From: Candidatus Parepulonipiscium sp. PG-Nun2H_MBin03
GTDB taxonomy: Bacteria; Bacillota; Clostridia; Lachnospirales; Cellulosilyticaceae
Assembly: GCA_001995005.1 (NCBI GenBank)
Contig: MDJN01000167.1
Span: 1-12,135 of the forward strand
Direction of reading: 5' to 3'
Length of the DNA: 12,135 nt
Shown here: in pieces, positions 7,294 to 12,135 of the stretch
Layout of the letters: each line of letters opens with the position of its first letter
Position numbering within the stretch: the first letter of the stretch is position 1
Position numbers and translations under genes: made by a program
The notes under the pieces: model-generated
What the model was told of the DNA's origin: nothing
Seen by the model: only the letters and a program-made list of their open reading frames with translations
Database searches by the model: none

Positions 7294-7680
7294 ATGGCTG
7301 GTATAAAAAGCCTTTTTCTAAAAAAGTTACTTAATTTTTCCATATCCGAAGATAGTGATGGCTTTTTAAAATTACATGCTAAAAGCTTAGCAAAACTAGA
7401 AGATGATAACGAAGTGTATGCAGATAAAATTATAAGTCTACTTCAGCTAATAAAAGGAATACAAACTATAAACTTAGATAAGAAAAATTGCTTTATAGAT
7501 ATTAAATATGATTCAAATGTAATATCTGTACAAAATATAATAAAATATATCGATGTAATAATTGACGTTATTTCAGATAATTTATCTCTTATTAGTAATT
7601 CTAATACTGCTGAAGTTGATACTCTTCTAGGCACTTTAAATGATGATTTGCAACAGCGTGCCAAAAAAATCGGTATATAG
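7294..7680 (+). CDS. Small protein with a possible HMA-like ferredoxin fold, function unknown
   Basis: A 128-residue, soluble, acidic protein with no signal peptide. Residues about 42-90 read as helix (YADKIISLLQLI), strand (IQTINLD), strand (CFIDIKYD), helix (VQNIIKYIDVI). This is the order seen in the second half of heavy-metal-associated (HMA) domains, with the typical GI..I and YD turns. The CxxC metal-binding motif and first strand are not evident, and the only cysteine is residue 66. It might therefore sense or bind a partner rather than a metal, as in HMA-like domains lacking the metal site. AAAGGA lies seven bases before the ATG. It follows spoIIID on the same strand after a moderate terminator, so it may share spoIIID transcription. 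The fold assignment is my inference; the coding call is firmer. Confidence 0.7.
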   Translation: MAGIKSLFLKKLLNFSISEDSDGFLKLHAKSLAKLEDDNEVYADKIISLLQLIKGIQTINLDKKNCFIDIKYDSNVISVQNIIKYIDVIIDVISDNLSLISNSNTAEVDTLLGTLNDDLQQRAKKIGI

Positions 7681-7695
7681 AACATCATATGAAAA

Positions 7696-7729
7696 GGCTA
7701 TCACACTAATTTTTCTTAGTGCGACAGCC
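7696..7729 (-). terminator. Intrinsic terminator of the ABC transporter operon
   Basis: Arms 7696-7709 and 7716-7729 form a 14-base stem with a six-base loop. Two positions are A:C mismatches on the plus strand but G:U wobbles in minus-strand RNA, and TTTTC follows on the minus side. It therefore works mainly for the lipoprotein gene ending at 7736, seven bases away. Weaker use by the convergent plus-strand gene is possible (ATAATTTTA follows on that side). Confidence 0.82.
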
Positions 7730-7735
7730 ATAATT

Positions 7736-8794
7736 TTATAGATCATCTAACATTGCATTAATTGCAAATTGGTTATCTACTATAGCATCAAATGGTGCTC
7801 TTACGTCCAGCTCACCTGCTATTTCCATAACATTCATTAACATATCTAAGCTTTGTTCTGTCATAAATGGGTCACTATTCCAAGCATCAATATCTTTATA
7901 TCTTTGCACTACAGTAGTTAAATCTTCAATACTTAATTCTGTAAACTGTGGTGAAATAACCTCAGCTATTGTACTTGCGTCATTTTCTGCCACAAATTGT
8001 TGACCTTTATATATTGCATTTGTAAAGCTTTGAATTACCTTTGGATTATCTTCAATATAGCTATCTAATGCACTATAAGCAGTGTATGGTATCTCTCCTG
8101 ACTCCGCTCCAATTGATGCAACTATATATCCTGCACCTGATTGCTCAACCTGAGTTGCAAGTGGCTCAAATAATGTTACATAATCACCTTCACCACCAAT
8201 AAAAGCACCTGCCATAACATCAAATGCAATATCAGACCTTACATTAGCCTCTCCAGAAGCCACATCTTCACCTATTTTAACTCCATTGTGTTGTACCACA
8301 TATTCAAGAGTCATAAAAGGAACTCCGCCTTTTCTTCCTCCTAATATATCCGCCCCTGATAAGTCACTAAATTTAAAGTCTGGTTCTTCCACACGACTTA
8401 ATAAAAAACTGCCATCTCTTTTTGTAAGTTGAGCAAAGTTAATTGCGTAATCTGGGCTACCTTGGGTATATACATAAATTGAAGCTTCAGGTCCCATAAG
8501 ACCTACTTGCACTTCCCCTGAAAGTAATGATGCCATAGTTTTATCTGCACCTTGTGCACCTAGTAACGTTACTTCAAGTCCTTCTTCTTCAAAATATCCA
8601 TTTTCTATCGCCACGTATTGTGGTGCATAAAATACTGAATGCGTAACTTCTGCTATATTTACAACTATTAACTCTTCTTCTGCATCCTGACTTACTTCTG
8701 TTGTAGTTTGTGGTGCTACGTCTGGTGTACAGCCAACACCCACAATTGCCATGCTAGTAATTAATGTGTATAATAATGTTCGTTTTAGTTTCAT
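7736..8794 (-). CDS. ABC transporter substrate-binding lipoprotein, NMT1/THI5-like family
   Basis: Extracytoplasmic solute receptor tethered to the membrane outer face, partner of the permease and ATPase encoded just upstream. Counting from ATG at 8794, residues 1-21 are a lipoprotein signal peptide (KLKR, hydrophobic core, VGVG) and Cys22 is the lipidation site. An acidic, Thr/Gln-rich linker follows. The mature domain has the family opening VTHSVFYAPQYVAIENGYFEEEGLEV and the pattern LSGEVQVGLMGPEA, typical of SsuA, TauA and ThiY-like receptors. An upstream in-frame GTG at 8800 is less likely, because the Shine-Dalgarno GAGGTG overlaps that GTG and lies five bases before the ATG. The length of 352 is usual. 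The ligand cannot be assigned: sulfonate, taurine, thiamine precursor and others share this fold. It is the last gene of its operon. Confidence 0.9.
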   Translation of the reverse strand: MKLKRTLLYTLITSMAIVGVGCTPDVAPQTTTEVSQDAEEELIVVNIAEVTHSVFYAPQYVAIENGYFEEEGLEVTLLGAQGADKTMASLLSGEVQVGLMGPEASIYVYTQGSPDYAINFAQLTKRDGSFLLSRVEEPDFKFSDLSGADILGGRKGGVPFMTLEYVVQHNGVKIGEDVASGEANVRSDIAFDVMAGAFIGGEGDYVTLFEPLATQVEQSGAGYIVASIGAESGEIPYTAYSALDSYIEDNPKVIQSFTNAIYKGQQFVAENDASTIAEVISPQFTELSIEDLTTVVQRYKDIDAWNSDPFMTEQSLDMLMNVMEIAGELDVRAPFDAIVDNQFAINAMLDDL

Positions 8795-8865
8795 ATCCAC
8801 ACCTCGTAAATTATAAATGTCTTTTATTTTTATACATATAGCATAATCACAAGGCTTATTTATTG

Positions 8866-9675
8866 TTACAGTTTTGAAGAATTATTTTTTGCATTATACC
8901 ATTTTTCAATCAAATTTACCATTTGGTACATAAGCATTGCACATATCGCAAGCACCACTACACCCATCATTACAAGGTCTAATCTAAATACTTGCCCACC
9001 ATATACTATTAAATAACCTATGCCATAGCGTGATACCAAAAACTCCCCTACTATTACCCCTACCCAAGAGAGTCCGATATTTATTTTTGTAATATTAATT
9101 ATATTACCTATATTAGACGGCAATATCAGCTTGGTTAAAATTTGGTACTTAGTCGCCCCAAAGCTTTTTAACATTTTAATTTTATCCTCTTCTACATTAA
9201 TAAAATAGTTATATGCAGATAATATAGTCGTAACTAATGAAATTGTAATTGCTATTACTATAATACCCTTAATCCCAGGGCCTACCCAAACAATTAGTAT
9301 AGGTGCTAGGGCTGTTTTTGGCAGTGCATTTAATACTACTAAAAACGGATCTGCTATTTTTGCCAATGTCTCTGATAACCATAATAGTATGGCTATCAAT
9401 ATGCCTAAAGTAGTGCCTATGACAAAGCCTAATACTGTTTCCCATACTGATATTCCAACGTGCGTAAATATAGAGCCATCTTGTAGGTATTTCATAAATA
9501 AAGTAAATATGGCACTCGGGCTGCTTACTAAAAATGTATTTATCATTCCTAACCTTGCAAGCACTTCCCACAAAACAATACTTCCTAATAATATTAGTGT
9601 TTGAATTAATATTACTGTATATTTATTACGCTTTTGTTGTCTTAAGTAATTGTTAAAACCGTTGCTATTTTGCAT
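8866..9675 (-). CDS. ABC transporter permease (SsuC/TauC/ThiX-like)
   Basis: Integral membrane channel subunit of an importer of the nitrate/sulfonate/taurine/thiamine-precursor class. From ATG at 9675 it is 269 residues, the usual length, with about six hydrophobic helices (first at 21-40). The cytoplasmic coupling loop is VEEDKIKMLKSFGATKYQIL followed by LILPSNI (about 161-188), matching the EAA motif of the family. I prefer the ATG at 9675 over one 18 codons upstream (9729). AAGGAG sits ten bases before it, it overlaps the ATPase stop region by only 11 bases, and the extra residues are not family-like. The longer start would overlap the ATPase gene by 65 bases. The lipoprotein gene begins 71 bases downstream with no convincing promoter between, so all three are one transcript. 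Confidence 0.9.
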   Translation of the reverse strand: MQNSNGFNNYLRQQKRNKYTVILIQTLILLGSIVLWEVLARLGMINTFLVSSPSAIFTLFMKYLQDGSIFTHVGISVWETVLGFVIGTTLGILIAILLWLSETLAKIADPFLVVLNALPKTALAPILIVWVGPGIKGIIVIAITISLVTTILSAYNYFINVEEDKIKMLKSFGATKYQILTKLILPSNIGNIINITKINIGLSWVGVIVGEFLVSRYGIGYLIVYGGQVFRLDLVMMGVVVLAICAMLMYQMVNLIEKWYNAKNNSSKL

Positions 9676-10414
9676 AAATTTCAAGCTCCTTCCATAGCTT
9701 ATCAAAATAGTTTTTAAATTCTGGTGCATTACGTGATGTTAATGGAGTTCTCTCCCCGTCTACAGTAAGCTCTATTTGATAAGTATTTTTAATTGTTGCT
9801 GGTCTTTTTGATAGTACTGCTATTGTGTCTGACATAGCTATAATTTCTGATATATCATGGCTTACTAGAATTGCATCTTTATTCTCTTGCTTAATTATTT
9901 TGTATATATCATCGCTTACAATTAAGCGAGTTTGATAATCTAGTGCCGAAAAAGGTTCATCTAATAATAAAATATCAGGGTCGGTTGCCAATGTTCTAAT
10001 CAATGCCACTCTTTGACGCATACCTCCTGAAAGTTCTCGTGGAAATCTATTTCTAAAGTCCCATAAATCATATACTTTAAGCAATCTATCAATTTTTTCT
10101 ACTGCTTCTGTTGTTATCTTTTTTTGTATCTCAAGTCCAATCATAATATTGTCTTTAATTGTTCGCCACTCTAGCAAATTATCTTTTTGAAACATATATC
10201 CAATTTTGCCGTTTACTATAAGTTCTCCAGAAGTCGGCTTTAATAAATTAGTTAATATGTTTAAAATGGTAGATTTTCCACTGCCCGACGGGCCTAGTAT
10301 TCCTAATACTTTACCTTTTTCTAACGTAAGGTTTAAGTTTTTAAGCACAACTATTTCTCCTTCATTTGTGTAAAAACTTTTTGAAACGTCTATTAACTCG
10401 ATAATTGGTTGCAT
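9665..10414 (-). CDS. ABC transporter ATP-binding protein (SsuB/TauB-like)
   Basis: Cytoplasmic ATPase that powers the adjacent permease. The 249 residues carry every motif of an active nucleotide-binding domain. Walker A is GPSGSGKST (41-49), the Q-loop Gln76 lies in YMFQKDN, and the signature is LSGGMRQRV (128-136). Walker B is DILLLDEP (147-154) with Glu153, the D-loop is SALD (156-159), and the switch histidine is His186 in SHD. The pattern FQKDNLLEWRTIKDNI is characteristic of the taurine/nitrate/sulfonate family. GAGGTG six bases before the ATG supports the start. It is the first gene of the operon and its end overlaps the permease start by 11 bases. Divergent from spoVB with a 149-base shared control region. 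No TPP-riboswitch-like sequence is visible upstream. Confidence 0.93.
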   Translation of the reverse strand: MQPIIELIDVSKSFYTNEGEIVVLKNLNLTLEKGKVLGILGPSGSGKSTILNILTNLLKPTSGELIVNGKIGYMFQKDNLLEWRTIKDNIMIGLEIQKKITTEAVEKIDRLLKVYDLWDFRNRFPRELSGGMRQRVALIRTLATDPDILLLDEPFSALDYQTRLIVSDDIYKIIKQENKDAILVSHDISEIIAMSDTIAVLSKRPATIKNTYQIELTVDGERTPLTSRNAPEFKNYFDKLWKELEIYAK

Positions 10415-10563
10415 ATCTTCACCTCTTAATTATTAATATAAAAGTAATCCACTGACGTTATATTCAACATTGTGCAAAAGGTTTTATAATAAAGAATTCA
10501 TATTTTTAGGACTTGTCTCATATTTTTAAATAAGAGTAAAGAAAAAGAGAGAGGAGTTTTTTT
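10415..10563. promoter_or_regulatory. Divergent control region between the ABC importer operon and spoVB
   Basis: This AT-rich 149-base gap must serve both directions. On the plus side it holds a sigma-E-like promoter (10498-10526) and a Shine-Dalgarno (GAGAGGAG, ending 10556, seven bases before ATG). On the minus side only a poor -35/-10 pair is visible (TTGAAT followed after about 19 bases by TTTATA), so the importer promoter is uncertain. It also contains ATTGTGCAAAA (10469-10479), shared with the mtnN/spoIIID region. Confidence 0.5.
10498..10526 (+). promoter_or_regulatory. Sigma-E-like promoter for spoVB
   Basis: TCATATT (10498-10504) fits the Bacillus sigma-E -35 pattern KMATATT completely. 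After 14 bases comes CATATTTT (10519-10526), six of eight to CATACAHT. Spacing is identical to the spoIIID candidate. Caveat: the two elements are also copies of an 11-base direct repeat (TCATATTTTTA at 10498 and 10518), which could be a regulator site instead. Confidence 0.45.
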
Positions 10564-12090
10564 ATGAGCAAAAAAGCGTTAGTTGTGGGAACACTCATTC
10601 TTACAATTGCAAGTTTTATTACTAGGATATTGGGTTTTATATTTAGAATATTTCTATCAGACGTAATGGGTGCTGAAGGGATGGGACTTTATCAGCTGAT
10701 TTTTCCTATATATATGCTTGCGTGGGCTTCTGCTAGTGCTGGTGTGTCGCTCGCAGTTTCCAAAAAAGTGGCAGAATATAATGCACAAAAGTTATATCAA
10801 GATTCAATACGTACACTAAAGTGTGCAATAGTTTTAGCAGTAGGTATTTCGGTGCCGATCTCATTGTTTTTATTTGCCTTTCATGAGCCGATATCAATTT
10901 ATTTTATGCACGCTCCAGATACATCTTTATCCATTATGTTATTAGGGACTTGCCTACCATTTATGGCAACATCTTGTTGTATACGTGGATATTTTCAAGG
11001 CAGACAAGAGATGACTATTCCTGCTGCTGCTCAAGTTATCGAGCAATGTGCAAGGATGATAATTATTTATTTAATCGCTGGAAAAATGGTACCATACGGA
11101 TTATCTTATGCCTGTGCAGCTGCAATGATAGGCCTTTGTGGTGGCGAAGTTGTATCTTGCCTTTTCACAATTTTTATGTACAAGTTAAGCAAAAGAAAGC
11201 TAAACTTAAAGCCGGCAACAATCGGATATGCCACAGCATTTAATTCAATATTTATTATGTCACTACCTATTACTGCAAACCGATTTTTAACTTCTGCATT
11301 ACATTCAATCGAAAATATCTTAATACCTATACAGTTACAAAACTATGGTCTTACATCTAGTGAGGCACTTAGCATGTATGGTATGTACTCTGGTATGGCA
11401 ATGCCACTGCTGCTTTTCCCGTCAATGTTAACAGGGTCTTTATCAGTTGCACTTATCCCTGCAATATCAGAAGCTAGAGCAAGAAATAATACTTATCAAC
11501 TTAAAAAGACTGTTGGTTTGTCTATCCAATTCTCATCTATCATAGGGATTGGGGCATGCGGTTTATTTTTATCACTTAGCGATGCCATTGCGATGGCAAC
11601 ATATAATATTAAAGAAGTAGGTTACATATTGCAACTGCTTGCTATGATTTGCCCATTCTTTTATTTGCAAAACATATTAACTGGCGTATTAAATGGGTTA
11701 GGGTTACAAAAAATGACTTTTAAAGGAAATATTGTAGCTTCTATACTATGTATTATTCTTATATTCGTATTGGTACCACGCTCTGGTATACTAGGCTTTA
11801 CACTAGCTTTACTTGTACAAGCAGGATTTGCCACTTGTTATCATCTATATCATTCACTTGCCTCAATCGAGCTACCAGTTGATATCGTTGGGTGGATAAT
11901 AAAACCAGCTTTAGCTATAACATTAGGTGGTGTAACTATCTCGTATTTATACGAGAATTTCCTAAGCGTAATATTTTCCGTACGTATTGCTACACTAATA
12001 GCAATATCTTTACTAGGTGGATTTTATATCCTATTCTTATTTGCATTTAAGTGCGTTACAAAAGACGATATAAAAATGTTTATAAAATAA
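10564..12090 (+). CDS. spoVB: Stage V sporulation protein B-like polysaccharide flippase (MOP/MATE-like)
   Basis: Multi-pass membrane transporter of the polysaccharide/lipid-intermediate flippase family. In B. subtilis SpoVB is needed for spore cortex peptidoglycan, presumably by moving a lipid-linked precursor across the mother-cell-derived membrane. The 508 residues are typical and form about 14 hydrophobic segments. The N-terminus (SKKALVVGTLILTIASFITRILGFIFRIFL) and MGAEGMGLYQLIFPIYML (39-56) are characteristic of the SpoVB group, as is FQGRQEMTIPAAAQVIEQ in the first half. Strong Shine-Dalgarno, sigma-E-like promoter upstream and a terminator downstream make it monocistronic. Related paralogues such as MurJ- or YtgP-like flippases are common in Clostridia, so the exact spore role is probable rather than certain. 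The sporulation-type promoter and nearby spoIIID favour it. Confidence 0.85.
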   Translation: MSKKALVVGTLILTIASFITRILGFIFRIFLSDVMGAEGMGLYQLIFPIYMLAWASASAGVSLAVSKKVAEYNAQKLYQDSIRTLKCAIVLAVGISVPISLFLFAFHEPISIYFMHAPDTSLSIMLLGTCLPFMATSCCIRGYFQGRQEMTIPAAAQVIEQCARMIIIYLIAGKMVPYGLSYACAAAMIGLCGGEVVSCLFTIFMYKLSKRKLNLKPATIGYATAFNSIFIMSLPITANRFLTSALHSIENILIPIQLQNYGLTSSEALSMYGMYSGMAMPLLLFPSMLTGSLSVALIPAISEARARNNTYQLKKTVGLSIQFSSIIGIGACGLFLSLSDAIAMATYNIKEVGYILQLLAMICPFFYLQNILTGVLNGLGLQKMTFKGNIVASILCIILIFVLVPRSGILGFTLALLVQAGFATCYHLYHSLASIELPVDIVGWIIKPALAITLGGVTISYLYENFLSVIFSVRIATLIAISLLGGFYILFLFAFKCVTKDDIKMFIK

Positions 12091-12091
12091 T

Positions 12092-12133
12092 AAAAAAATG
12101 TGGCCTGTGCATATGCATCTAGCCACGTTTTTT
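12092..12133 (+). terminator. Intrinsic terminator after spoVB
   Basis: An A run (12092-12098), TGTGGC (12099-12104), an imperfect inner stem around TGCATATGCA, GCCACG (12122-12127) and six Ts (12128-12133). The outer T:G pair is a wobble in plus-strand RNA. It starts right after the TAA at 12090. The A run and T run could also pair with each other, making it usable in both directions. Confidence 0.8.
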
Positions 12134-12135
12134 AT

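Noticed and set aside
9676..9729. Longer permease start at 9729
   Set aside because: Would overlap the ATPase gene by 65 bases and lacks a good ribosome site, while ATG at 9675 has AAGGAG ten bases upstream and gives the standard length.
10415..10563. TPP or other riboswitch in front of the ABC importer
   Set aside because: No CTGAGA-type conserved core and no long structured leader; the region is short and promoter-like.
10950..11243. 97-codon open frame inside spoVB
   Set aside because: Alternative frame of the flippase gene; composition is nonsensical (Cys/Arg-rich) and it has no start signal.
1..12135. Defence system, prophage, insertion sequence or CRISPR array
   Set aside because: No nuclease, integrase or transposase motif, no terminal inverted repeats and no regularly spaced repeats were seen on either strand.

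Overview
The window is strongly AT-rich and reads like the chromosome of a low-G+C, endospore-forming Firmicute of the class Clostridia. The clearest indicators are a full-length spoIIID, a spoVB-type flippase gene, clostridial-looking purine-rich ribosome binding sites, and TTGAAA/TATAAT-style promoters with 16-17 base spacers. A Lachnospirales-like host is a guess from overall protein style, not something the sequence proves. I see no mobile element, CRISPR array, tRNA or rRNA gene, and no stretch over 300 bases without a gene.

Left half (25-6819, all on the minus strand, so read right to left). First comes the MTA/SAH nucleosidase gene mtnN, then a small three-helix membrane protein with a C-terminal coiled coil. 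Three tandem paralogous proteins of about 500 residues follow, with a GT-B glycosyltransferase-like C-terminal half. The last gene is a NeuD/PglD-type sugar O- or N-acyltransferase with left-handed beta-helix repeats. mtnN, the membrane protein gene and the first two paralogues each have a good sigma-A-like promoter directly upstream. The third paralogue and the acyltransferase are tightly coupled to the gene before them (9-base gap, then ATGA overlap). Together the last four genes look like a surface-glycan or protein-glycosylation module that probably continues past the left edge.

Middle (6820-7735). A divergent promoter region separates mtnN from spoIIID, which begins with TTG behind a very strong Shine-Dalgarno sequence and has a sigma-E-like promoter. 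An intrinsic terminator follows spoIIID. Next is a 128-residue protein that resembles a heavy-metal-associated (HMA-like) ferredoxin fold without a CxxC metal site. A hairpin before the next, convergent gene is fully paired only when read on the minus strand, so it belongs to the transporter operon.

Right half (7736-12133). A minus-strand ABC importer operon of the nitrate/sulfonate/taurine/thiamine-precursor class runs ATPase, permease, lipoprotein; its substrate cannot be read from the sequence. It is divergent from a plus-strand spoVB/MATE-like flippase gene, which has its own sigma-E-like promoter candidate and an intrinsic terminator at the right edge. The two divergent regions (mtnN/spoIIID and ABC/spoVB) share an 11-base motif and SpoIIID-like boxes, suggesting that the two sporulation genes belong to a common mother-cell programme.

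The most interesting material is the tandem paralogue array, with its highly conserved C-terminal half, signs of gene conversion, and an operator-like palindrome across one promoter.
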